Positions 39,704-46,660 of a DNA stretch of 64,000 nucleotides are shown in pieces. Source of the DNA: Salibacter halophilus (GTDB taxonomy: Bacteria > Bacteroidota > Bacteroidia > Flavobacteriales_G > Salibacteraceae); NCBI RefSeq assembly GCF_008806325.1, contig NZ_WACR01000013.1, positions 38,219 to 102,218 on the forward strand, read 5' to 3'. The position numbers were made by a program, and so were the translations under genes. The notes beneath the pieces are model-generated. The model was not told the DNA's origin and ran no database searches. It saw only the letters and a program-made list of their open reading frames with translations. How positions within the stretch are numbered: position 1 is the stretch's first letter; each line of letters starts with the position of its first letter.

Positions 39704-40719
39704 GATATCCACTTTGCCGATTTGTAAAATTGATCGATCATTTTAACAACCTGCAGTCCGTCATCTGCTGTAGTCATGATTTCGGCTTGTCCGTTTAAAG
39801 CTTCCACTACATTATCGATAACCTTGTCATGATTCGACATTGAGCCCTGGTAAAATCCGTAATTATTGGCCGGACTCGATTGCGGTAGGTGCTTGATGTC
39901 AAAACCATTTGTTTGCTGGTAGTCAATAGTGTTGAGGTATTTCCCGCCAATTTTAATGGTTCCGTTATCGCCAATCATTGTGATAGAACCTTCCATGTTT
40001 TGATTATAAGCACAGGTACTCACGCTCATATTTCCAACACCACCAGATTTCACTTTGAAATTAAACGATCCGGTATCTTCAAAGTCAATCAGGTTTTGAT
40101 GACCAAAGTTTCCAATATAACCGTTTACTCCCTCAATATCACCAAAGAAGTAATAAAGGATATCAATGAAGTGACTGAATTGGGTATATAAAATACCACC
40201 ATCGAGTTCCTTCGAGCCTTTCCAGTTAGAGTTTTTGTAATAAGCTTCGTTTCTATTCCAAAAGCAGTTAAGCGATACAAGTTGAAGATTACCTAAACTC
40301 TCGTTGTCGATTAGTTTTTTAACAGCTTGAACTGGAGGGTTGTAGCGGTTTTGTTTAACCACATATAAAAACCGGTTGAGTTCTTTAGCTATTTCTACCA
40401 TTTTTTGAGCATCCTCAACTGAGGTAGCCATCGGTTTTTCAACTAAAACGTGTTTTCCGGCCTTCATCGATTTGATTGCCAGTTCAGCATGTGTGCCGTT
40501 TGGCGTACAAATTACAACTATATCACAGTCAGATCCGAGAAAATCATCGAGGTTTGTGTAGCAGGGAACCTGGTATTCGTTTTCGAGTGATTGGGCAGCA
40601 TCAGCATAGCTGTCATAGAGTCCAACAGCTGTTGCACCGGGATGATCGATGATATGTTTGAGATGCCGTTGTGCGATATATCCGCATCCCATTATTCCAA
40701 AACGAATGGGCTGACTCAT
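39700..40719 (-). CDS. Gfo/Idh/MocA-family oxidoreductase (copy 2)
   Basis: A 339-residue NAD(P)-dependent oxidoreductase. It has the Rossmann motif IMGCGYIAQRH near residue 9, the CTPNGTHAELAIKSMKAGKHVLVEKPMA segment (in part CTPNGTHAEL, HVLVEKPMA), and the GGILYTQFSHFIDILYYFFG region holding the catalytic lysine/histidine neighbourhood. The same motifs recur in the next gene upstream, so the pair arose by duplication. Members of this family that resemble both are often UDP-sugar dehydrogenases of polysaccharide synthesis (WlbA-like), but that is inferred from similarity of motifs only. Genes are coupled by ATGA overlaps. Confidence 0.9.
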   Translation of the reverse strand: MSQPIRFGIMGCGYIAQRHLKHIIDHPGATAVGLYDSYADAAQSLENEYQVPCYTNLDDFLGSDCDIVVICTPNGTHAELAIKSMKAGKHVLVEKPMATSVEDAQKMVEIAKELNRFLYVVKQNRYNPPVQAVKKLIDNESLGNLQLVSLNCFWNRNEAYYKNSNWKGSKELDGGILYTQFSHFIDILYYFFGDIEGVNGYIGNFGHQNLIDFEDTGSFNFKVKSGGVGNMSVSTCAYNQNMEGSITMIGDNGTIKIGGKYLNTIDYQQTNGFDIKHLPQSSPANNYGFYQGSMSNHDKVIDNVVEALNGQAEIMTTADDGLQVVKMIDQFYKSAKWIS

Positions 40720-41750
40720 TTCTTCTTTTTAATTTCTACTAAATCACGCGTTTCATAAATGCGTTCAATGATTTCCACAACCTTAAGTCCTTCGAGCGCA
40801 TTTGCTGTAATGGTGTCTTTACCGTTGAGAGTGTTGACAACGTTTTCAATTACGTAATGGTGATTAGCTGCAGACCCTTTGAAAGGACCATAGTCATTTG
40901 GCGGATTTGTTGGAGGCAATTCCGGTATATCCATTCCGTCAACATGACAATATTCAATTTCATTCATGTATTGCCCACCAATTTTGATAGATCCTTTGGA
41001 TCCGACCACTGTTATTGAGCTTTCCATGTTTGTGTCCCAAACAGCAGTTGAGAAGTTGATACAACCAACTCCGCCATTCACAAAGTTGAAATTGACAACA
41101 CCTGAATCTTCAAAATCTGTTAGGTCATGGTGATTGAAATCGGCAAAGTTGGCTTTGATATTCGTAATGTCACCAAATACCCAATACATTATATCAATGA
41201 AATGACTGAACTGAGTGTACAATGTTCCACCATCCAGTTCAAGGTTTCCTTTCCAGCCACCTTTTTTGTAATAGCGATCATCACGGTTCCAGTAGCAATT
41301 GATTTGAACCATGTGAATATCACCGAGTTTATCTTCTTCTACAATTTCCTTCAACCATTTTGATGGCGGACTGTAGCGATTTTGCTTCACTACAAACACC
41401 TGTTTTGAAACCTGTAGAGCTTTAAAGATTACCTCTTCAGCTTTTGCTTTGCTGAGGCCCATTGGTTTTTCAATCACCACATGGCGCTTGTGTTGAAGAC
41501 ATTCTAAAGCATAATCAGTATGTGAGCCATTAGGAGTGCAAATATTGATAACATCAGGATCTGTTTCTTTTATCATTTGTTCCAGATCTGTGTAAAAAGG
41601 CACTTTAGCGGGAACGAGCTCATGTTTGCTGGCCTCCTGGTTTTTATCCATTAATCCAACAAGCTGAGCATTGGGAAATTCATTTATTATAGTTGCATGT
41701 CTTCGACCAATGTGACCGAGACCTATTACGGCAAATTTGACTTTTTCCAT
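40716..41750 (-). CDS. Gfo/Idh/MocA-family oxidoreductase (copy 1)
   Basis: From ATG 41750 (MEKVKFAVIGLGHIGRRH, 344 residues); a TTG 18 bases upstream gives a poorer start. Motifs are the Rossmann GLGHIGRRH, CTPNGSHTDYALE, HVVIEKPMGLSKAKAEEV, and GGTLYTQFSHFIDIMYWVFG, closely matching the downstream paralogue through the whole length. Tandem retention of two such enzymes suggests sequential or heteromeric use on related sugar substrates, an inference. The next gene overlaps by ATGA. Unlike most genes in the window it holds no copy of the dispersed word, only near-matches. Confidence 0.9.
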   Translation of the reverse strand: MEKVKFAVIGLGHIGRRHATIINEFPNAQLVGLMDKNQEASKHELVPAKVPFYTDLEQMIKETDPDVINICTPNGSHTDYALECLQHKRHVVIEKPMGLSKAKAEEVIFKALQVSKQVFVVKQNRYSPPSKWLKEIVEEDKLGDIHMVQINCYWNRDDRYYKKGGWKGNLELDGGTLYTQFSHFIDIMYWVFGDITNIKANFADFNHHDLTDFEDSGVVNFNFVNGGVGCINFSTAVWDTNMESSITVVGSKGSIKIGGQYMNEIEYCHVDGMDIPELPPTNPPNDYGPFKGSAANHHYVIENVVNTLNGKDTITANALEGLKVVEIIERIYETRDLVEIKKKK

Positions 41751-41862
41751 CTTTTTTAAAGAGATCAATTATTGATGACGCAAATTTAACAAAGCACTAA
41801 ACAAAAAACATTTTTAAACCACTTTTCTATTTTGGATAGTGAAATCTGTATAGATATTTTGT

Positions 41863-41870
41863 TATTTTTG
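41863..41870 (+). promoter_or_regulatory. Candidate -7 element (TATTTTTG) of the 79-residue gene
   Basis: A perfect TAnnTTTG lies 50 bases before ATG 41920, in an AT-rich 169-base gap between divergent genes. A TTTG at 41831 is too far away to be its -33 partner. Confidence 0.4.
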
Positions 41871-41919
41871 AATTAATCATAGATTATTAAAGATTTCTAA
41901 TAATTAAAACACAATAATA

Positions 41920-42159
41920 ATGGCTCAGACTGATAATTTAACACCAGGTAAACTCGTAACAAAAATTAGAGAAAACCAGAATAAGAATGGTACAATTAAA
42001 GCTCTTTTCGCTAATCAGTTTTTAGCAAAGTTCACTTTAAAAGAATTGGAAGGAATAGTTAAAAGCTGTGAGAAAGAAATTGAAAAGAGAGAAGACCAAA
42101 AAGTTGATGAACTCACTAAGTTTCTAGAGCAAAAAGGTTATGAAGTGAAAAAGAAATAA
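41920..42159 (+). CDS. Small basic helical protein of unknown function
   Basis: A 79-residue, lysine-rich protein (MAQTDNLTPGKLVTKIRENQ at the start; FTLKELEGIVKSCEKEIEKRE and VDELTKFLEQKGYEVKKK toward the end, the first given in parts). It is predicted all-helical, without a signal peptide or membrane helix. The gene is monocistronic: it has its own TAnnTTTG element upstream and a strong rho-independent terminator directly after the stop, which supports real, possibly high, expression. No family is recognised. Confidence 0.75.
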   Translation: MAQTDNLTPGKLVTKIRENQNKNGTIKALFANQFLAKFTLKELEGIVKSCEKEIEKREDQKVDELTKFLEQKGYEVKKK

Positions 42160-42181
42160 CTTATTGCTAAATAGATATTTG

Positions 42182-42214
42182 AAGGCTGCTTATTTAATTG
42201 AGCAGCCTTTTTTA
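42182..42214 (+). terminator. Rho-independent terminator of the 79-residue gene
   Basis: AAGGCTGCT (42182-42190) pairs with AGCAGCCTT (42201-42209) around a ten-base loop and is followed by a T-run. It lies 23 bases after the stop and adjoins the end of the convergent SpoIID-domain gene. Confidence 0.88.
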
Positions 42215-43381
42215 ATTCTCAGCTTTAAAGAAATCAATAACTGATAATTTTATCAAATGAATGTTGGAGTAATAATGATGAAGAATATCGCTGTAATTAT
42301 AGCCGAGTTTTGCCATTTTCATCGCACCTTCCTGACTCAATCCAACTCCGTGTCCAAATCCTTTTCCAACGATTAAAATTGAATCATTTTGAGCATCGAC
42401 ACAGAAATGAGTTGATCTTAATTCAAAATGTTTTCTCAAATCATCTAATGCTACTATAGAATCCTGTTGAAATAAATGGGATTGTCTTTTCTCAGGACAA
42501 AAGTTTAGCAAGTAGCGTTTAATTGAAAAGGAGGTAGTATCAACACCTTTAAACTTATGTAGATAGGTAAGGTAGTCGCTTCTTGAAATTGTCTTTTCCC
42601 ATTCAAAATGAGGCATGCAGAGACTAAATGAATCCTCAACACTTTTTAAGTAAGGTCGTGGATAAGTCCAGGTATCTTCAGAGTTGATTGTTTCTCCACC
42701 TGAGTTTGAATGAAAAGCTGCTGTCACCAGGTTAATTTCAGCATCAACCATTACGATATCCCTGGTTTCTTTTACCGCCTGCTTTATGGTGTCGTTGTAA
42801 CCGTAGGTTTTGTAAACCTGAGAGTTTACTCGATCGCACAGATTAAATCCTAGTTTTTCATATTTATCAAAATGCTTGAGTGCGTAGGTTCTTGATATTA
42901 TTGACTGAACTTTATAAAACTCAGGTTCGTGTCCATTACCTGATTCACTTTGAACAACACCGGCAACATAATTTGCCATTGTGGCTTCGTTGATGATTTT
43001 AAGCCTGTTTTGATAGATAGAAATTTCTAAATCATCTTCATAAATACGCTGGATTTGATCAGATGAAACAGGTTTGATTTTGAATCGGCTAAATGGATCG
43101 CGTTCTACAAGTTTTACCTGTTTAAAACGGCCGTAAGATTTCGAAAAGTTTTTGACTTCAATCAATCCGTTTTGGATACTGATTTGAAACAGTCCCATCC
43201 CATGTAGAGTGGTGACCAGTTTACCGTCACCGTAAACCTGGTAAGCACCGGCATCGGGTCTTACGATAACACTTGCTGGTCGTTCATTCCAAAACAAACC
43301 AACTCTAACACGGTCAGAGTGTTGCCCAAATGATCCCAGTGTTATCCAAAATAACAGCGATATAAGAATGAGTGCTCTCAT
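42212..43381 (-). CDS. SpoIID/LytB-domain exported protein
   Basis: A 389-residue protein with a signal peptide (MRALILISLLFWITLGSFGQ). It contains a SpoIID domain: YVAGVVQSESGNGHEPEFYKVQ (in part AGVVQSESG, EFYKVQSIISRTYAL), a conserved HSNSGGETINSEDTW segment, and GFGHGVGLSQEGAMKMAK near residue 350, a very strong family motif. In spore formers SpoIID is a peptidoglycan lytic transglycosylase; in Bacteroidota the role is unclear, presumably periplasmic cell-wall turnover. It is a single gene with a TAnnTTTG-like element (43395-43402) close to its start. Confidence 0.92.
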   Translation of the reverse strand: MRALILISLLFWITLGSFGQHSDRVRVGLFWNERPASVIVRPDAGAYQVYGDGKLVTTLHGMGLFQISIQNGLIEVKNFSKSYGRFKQVKLVERDPFSRFKIKPVSSDQIQRIYEDDLEISIYQNRLKIINEATMANYVAGVVQSESGNGHEPEFYKVQSIISRTYALKHFDKYEKLGFNLCDRVNSQVYKTYGYNDTIKQAVKETRDIVMVDAEINLVTAAFHSNSGGETINSEDTWTYPRPYLKSVEDSFSLCMPHFEWEKTISRSDYLTYLHKFKGVDTTSFSIKRYLLNFCPEKRQSHLFQQDSIVALDDLRKHFELRSTHFCVDAQNDSILIVGKGFGHGVGLSQEGAMKMAKLGYNYSDILHHYYSNIHLIKLSVIDFFKAEN

Positions 43382-43394
43382 GAAATTTCGAATT

Positions 43395-43402
43395 CAAAAT
43401 TA
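43395..43402 (-). promoter_or_regulatory. Candidate -7 element (TAATTTTG) of the SpoIID-domain gene
   Basis: On the minus strand TAATTTTG matches TAnnTTTG and lies 13 bases before ATG 43381, giving a very short leader. Confidence 0.35.
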
Positions 43403-43432
43403 ATTTCAATTATCGAGCCGTTTTTAATGAGA

Positions 43433-44545
43433 TCAAAGAGTTTTCAACACTTCGTTGGCTACATTTTCAGAAGCACCAGTACCGCCCAGTTTTTTGCGTA
43501 ACTTTATGTAATCATCGAGCATTTTAGCTCTGCCAACACCAGTCAGAATACTGTCTAATTCGCTTTTCAGTTTTTTAGGATTGAGGTCACTCTGAATTAG
43601 TTCTTTAACTATTTCCTCGTCCATTATGAGGTTTACGAGTGATATGTAGTTGACTTTGATCAAACTGCGTGCAATCCAATAAGAAATTGAGCTTCCCTTG
43701 TAGCAAACAACTTGCGGAACATCAAAAAGTGCAGTTTCTAATGTAGCTGTTCCGGAGGTTACCAATGCAGCCTTTGATTGCTGTAGGAGTTCATAAGTTT
43801 TTCCGTATAGAACATTTACACCTTTTTTTCGTGTAAATGGTTCGTAGAACTCTGGCGATTGAGAGGGTGCTCCGGCAATGATAAACTGATAATCCGGATA
43901 CTGTTCTTTTAGTTTGAGCATAATAGGGAGAACCGTTTTTATTTCCTGCTTTCGGCTTCCCGGTAATAAAGAGATAATCGGTTTGTCAGGTAGCTCATTG
44001 TGTTCACAAAATGTCTGGAATTTCGGCTTTTCCTCCTGGTATTGCTCGACAGCATCGAGTAGTGGGTGACCGACAAATGTTACATCGTAATCAAACTTTC
44101 CATAAAAGTCTTTCTCAAATGGTAAGATCACGAACATGTGATCGACACATTTTTTGATTTTGTGAACACGTGATTGCTTCCATGCCCAAATTTGCGGGGA
44201 GATGTAATAGATTGTTTTGTATCCTTTTTCTTTGGCCCATTCGGCAATGCGGAGGTTGAATCCAGGATAGTCGATGAATATTATAACATCGGGATTGAAT
44301 TCCTCAATGTCTTTTTTGCAAAAGCTTATGTTTTTGAGAATCGTTCGCAGGTTGAGGAGCACTTCTACGAATCCCATGAACGCTAAATCGCGGTAGTGCT
44401 TGACGATGGTAGCTCCTTCGTTTTGCATACGATCACCGCCCCAGGCTCTGACCGTAGCATCAGGATCTTTTTTTCTAAGATGCTTGATGAGATTTCCGGC
44501 ATGTAAATCACCCGATGCTTCACCTGCTATGATATAATACTTCAT
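43433..44545 (-). CDS. lpxB: Lipid-A-disaccharide synthase LpxB
   Basis: LpxB joins UDP-2,3-diacylglucosamine and lipid X in lipid A synthesis at the inner membrane. The 370-residue protein begins MKYYIIAGEASGDLHAGNL, the family's N-terminal signature, and has FIDYPGFNLRIAEWAK, YYISPQIWAWKQSRVHKIKK and LLPGSRKQEI, followed by TSGTATLETALF and the C-terminal YISLVNLI(M) helix. It follows a small membrane-protein gene and surE in a three-gene unit. One copy of the dispersed word lies at 44444-44453. Confidence 0.96.
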   Translation of the reverse strand: MKYYIIAGEASGDLHAGNLIKHLRKKDPDATVRAWGGDRMQNEGATIVKHYRDLAFMGFVEVLLNLRTILKNISFCKKDIEEFNPDVIIFIDYPGFNLRIAEWAKEKGYKTIYYISPQIWAWKQSRVHKIKKCVDHMFVILPFEKDFYGKFDYDVTFVGHPLLDAVEQYQEEKPKFQTFCEHNELPDKPIISLLPGSRKQEIKTVLPIMLKLKEQYPDYQFIIAGAPSQSPEFYEPFTRKKGVNVLYGKTYELLQQSKAALVTSGTATLETALFDVPQVVCYKGSSISYWIARSLIKVNYISLVNLIMDEEIVKELIQSDLNPKKLKSELDSILTGVGRAKMLDDYIKLRKKLGGTGASENVANEVLKTL

Positions 44546-44554
44546 TTTTTCTTT

Positions 44555-44836
44555 TTAAACGATGGCTCCCGCGTAATAGTAGATAACGTAAACGATAGCT
44601 CCTAAAAAAGTGACCAGTAGAATTCCTTTCCCAATTTGATCCTGTTCGCGTTTTACCATGAAGTGTCTCATGAAAAATGCATTAATACCAATTAAAAAAA
44701 GTATGGTTTTTTCAGTAAGTGTATTTGTAATGTAAATGCCAGATGCCTGCATGATAAAGTAAAACAGGGCATAGAGCACAACAGGTAATAGAATACCAAT
44801 GAGAACACCGGTAATCATTTTGTCTTTTTCAAGCAT
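44555..44836 (-). CDS. Small membrane protein between surE and lpxB
   Basis: A 93-residue protein with about three hydrophobic segments (MITGVLIGILLPVVLYALFY; KTILFLIGINAFFM; GILLVTFLGAIVYVIYYYAG) and short charged loops. The start directly abuts the surE stop and the gene ends nine bases before lpxB, so it is co-transcribed. Placement next to lpxB hints at an envelope role, but no family or function is recognised. Confidence 0.75.
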   Translation of the reverse strand: MLEKDKMITGVLIGILLPVVLYALFYFIMQASGIYITNTLTEKTILFLIGINAFFMRHFMVKREQDQIGKGILLVTFLGAIVYVIYYYAGAIV

Positions 44837-45601
44837 CTAAAAGTCGAGTTTACTCAGTTTTTTCAATGATGAATAAGCAGTTAAGTCGTATTGAACGGGC
44901 ACTATGCTCACATAGTTCTGTTCCAGGGCACTGATATCCGTATCATCTTTTTCATCGTAGTTTTCAAAGTGCCCGGTAAGCCAGTAATAGGGTCTGCCAG
45001 ATGGATCTTCTCTGCGATCAAACTCTTCAATCCAGTTGGCATTGGCTTGCCTGCAAACTCTAATTCCCGCAATTTCATTGATCCCCATATCAGGAATATT
45101 AACATTGAGACAAACGCCTTTTTCGAGTCCGTTTTCTAGTATTTGCGGGACAATTTTTTTAGCGTAGTGCTTAGCCGATGTAAAATCAGCATCAATACTG
45201 TGATTGGTGAGTGAAAAGCCAATTGACGGGATTCCTTCTAAACAACCCTCAATAGCAGCAGACATAGTACCGGAATAAATGACATTGATACTGGCATTTG
45301 TACCGTGATTTATCCCTGATAAGATCAAATCTGGCTTGCGGTCCAGGATTTCATTAACAGCGAGTTTCACGCAGTCAACCGGTGTTCCTGTTGTACTGTA
45401 AACAGGAACATCATTTTTACTTTTCAACTCCTGAACTCGAAGTGTAGCATTGATTGTGATGGCATGGCCCATCCCACTTTGAGGTTTATCGGGAGCAACT
45501 ACTACCACGTCACCAAACTCTTTTGCAACTTCGGTCAGAGCCTGGATTCCGGGAGCTGTTACTCCATCGTCATTGGTTACCAGTATTAGAGGTTTGCTCA
45601 T
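44837..45601 (-). CDS. surE: 5'/3'-nucleotidase SurE
   Basis: A 254-residue metal-dependent nucleotidase. LILVTNDDGVTAPGIQAL (4-21) carries the two metal-binding aspartates of SurE, APDKPQSGMGHAIT the conserved loop, and LSGINHGTNASINVIYSGTMSAAIEG the remaining active-site residues. It dephosphorylates nucleoside monophosphates, mainly under stress or in stationary phase. It heads the surE-small membrane protein-lpxB unit. One copy of the dispersed word lies at 45533-45542 and is read as ALT. Confidence 0.96.
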   Translation of the reverse strand: MSKPLILVTNDDGVTAPGIQALTEVAKEFGDVVVVAPDKPQSGMGHAITINATLRVQELKSKNDVPVYSTTGTPVDCVKLAVNEILDRKPDLILSGINHGTNASINVIYSGTMSAAIEGCLEGIPSIGFSLTNHSIDADFTSAKHYAKKIVPQILENGLEKGVCLNVNIPDMGINEIAGIRVCRQANANWIEEFDRREDPSGRPYYWLTGHFENYDEKDDTDISALEQNYVSIVPVQYDLTAYSSLKKLSKLDF

Positions 45602-45707
45602 ACAGCTTACATTATTTTGCTGGCGAAATTAACACAATTAAATGTCCTTTTATATTCGGAGGTTGTTACGATGAGGTTTTATTTCTTTGTCTTCAAAATT
45701 ATAGGGA

Positions 45708-46286
45708 ATGCGTTTCAAGGTTGGAGATGAAGTACGCTTTTTAAATGAGACCGGAGAAGGAGAAATCACGCGGATTGAAGGAGGTAAGCTCTATGTTGAT
45801 GTCGATGGTTTTGAATATCCATATTCTCCGGCTGATGTAATCCTTGTAGATGGAGAAAATACGGTTTTTGAGACACGAGAATTCGGATCTGATCGTGGCG
45901 GTAACAACACTCATGAATCATCAGAAAAACATGCTGAAACTCCCATAAACATTGCTTTGAAAGGAGCATTGAGCCAGGTTTTTGAACGTGTTAATCCAAA
46001 AGGAATTCCCGAGTGTGATTTGCACATTGAAAAGCTTGTTCAAAAACATGAGCACCTCACAAATGGTGAAATCGTTTCACTACAACTCGAATATTTAAAA
46101 CACATCCTCGACAGTGCCGAGCGCGAAAAAGTACGCGAATTGATTGTTATTCATGGAGTTGGAGAAGGAGTTTTAAAAATCGAAGTAAGGCAATACCTGA
46201 GCTCCTTTGCTCACATCACTTATGAGGATGCATCCTTTCAGCGATACGGAAGAGGAGCAACCTATGTAAGATTATACGGCTTGTAG
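45708..46286 (+). CDS. DUF2027/Smr-domain protein
   Basis: A 192-residue protein. The N-terminal part (MRFKVGDEVRFLNETGEGEI, YVDVDGFEYPYSPADVILVD) is a small SH3-like beta domain as in MutS2-related Bacteroidota proteins. The C-terminal half is an Smr domain with the DLHIEKL motif and the VIHGVGEGVLKIEVRQYL signature (in part IHGVGEGVLK), ending RYGRGATYVRL. Smr domains nick or bind branched or RNA substrates; the role here is unknown. It is divergent from surE and ends 14 bases before the rnpB -7 element. Confidence 0.88.
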   Translation: MRFKVGDEVRFLNETGEGEITRIEGGKLYVDVDGFEYPYSPADVILVDGENTVFETREFGSDRGGNNTHESSEKHAETPINIALKGALSQVFERVNPKGIPECDLHIEKLVQKHEHLTNGEIVSLQLEYLKHILDSAEREKVRELIVIHGVGEGVLKIEVRQYLSSFAHITYEDASFQRYGRGATYVRLYGL

Positions 46287-46299
46287 AGAAGGAAATGCG

Positions 46300-46307
46300 T
46301 ATTTTTG
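46300..46307 (+). promoter_or_regulatory. -7 element (TATTTTTG) of rnpB
   Basis: A perfect TAnnTTTG lies directly before the predicted 5' end of RNase P RNA; a start about six bases downstream (46312-46314) coincides with the first base of the P1 stem. No TTTG at the expected -33 distance. Confidence 0.6.
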
Positions 46308-46309
46308 TA

Positions 46310-46632
46310 TCGCAATCCGAGCCATCGATCTTATAAGATAGGAAAGTCCGGACAGTACAGGGCGGCTCGCTGCTTGTTAAAGGCAGGTGCGTTTTACGTA
46401 ACGGCAAGTGCAACAGAAAACAAACCAGCCGTGACCTTTGCGTCACTGGTGATGGGTGCAATGGTGAGGTAAGAGCTCACCGGCAATGCAAGTGATTGTG
46501 TTGGCCAGGTAAACCCCGGGCACTGAAAGACCATGTAAACCCCGGCTTGAAGGCTGCCCGCCTAAACGGGGAGGGTAGGTCGAGAAGATAAATGATGGCA
46601 TAGAACAGAATCCGGCTTACGGGATTGCAACA
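46310..46632 (+). ncRNA. rnpB: RNase P RNA (bacterial type A)
   Basis: This RNA is the catalytic part of RNase P, which matures tRNA 5' ends. It is recognised by the conserved AGGAAAGTCCGGAC near 46339-46352 (CR-I) and by ACAGAATCCGGCTTAC at 46603-46618 (CR-V with the P4 strand). The P1 stem pairs GCAATCC (46312-46318) with GGATTGC (46622-46628), which fixes both ends within a few bases. GAAAGACC-like and GGTAAACCCCG segments in between are consistent with type A structure. Length is about 320 nt, typical for Bacteroidota. A promoter element precedes it and a hairpin follows it. Confidence 0.93.
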
Positions 46633-46633
46633 T

Positions 46634-46660
46634 GAAGCCTCACAGTTACTGTGGGGCTTC
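46634..46660. terminator. Hairpin after rnpB, its loop being the stop codon of the convergent gene
   Basis: GAAGCCTCACAG (46634-46645) pairs with CTGTGGGGCTTC (46649-46660), 12 bp with one G-T wobble. The three-base loop TTA (46646-46648) is the TAA stop of the convergent patatin-like gene. Only a short TTTT follows on the plus strand, so the terminator strength is uncertain. Confidence 0.6.

Noticed and set aside
39700..41750. Assigning the two oxidoreductases to a named UDP-sugar pathway
   Set aside because: Motifs fix the Gfo/Idh/MocA family only, and no glycan synthesis genes adjoin them.
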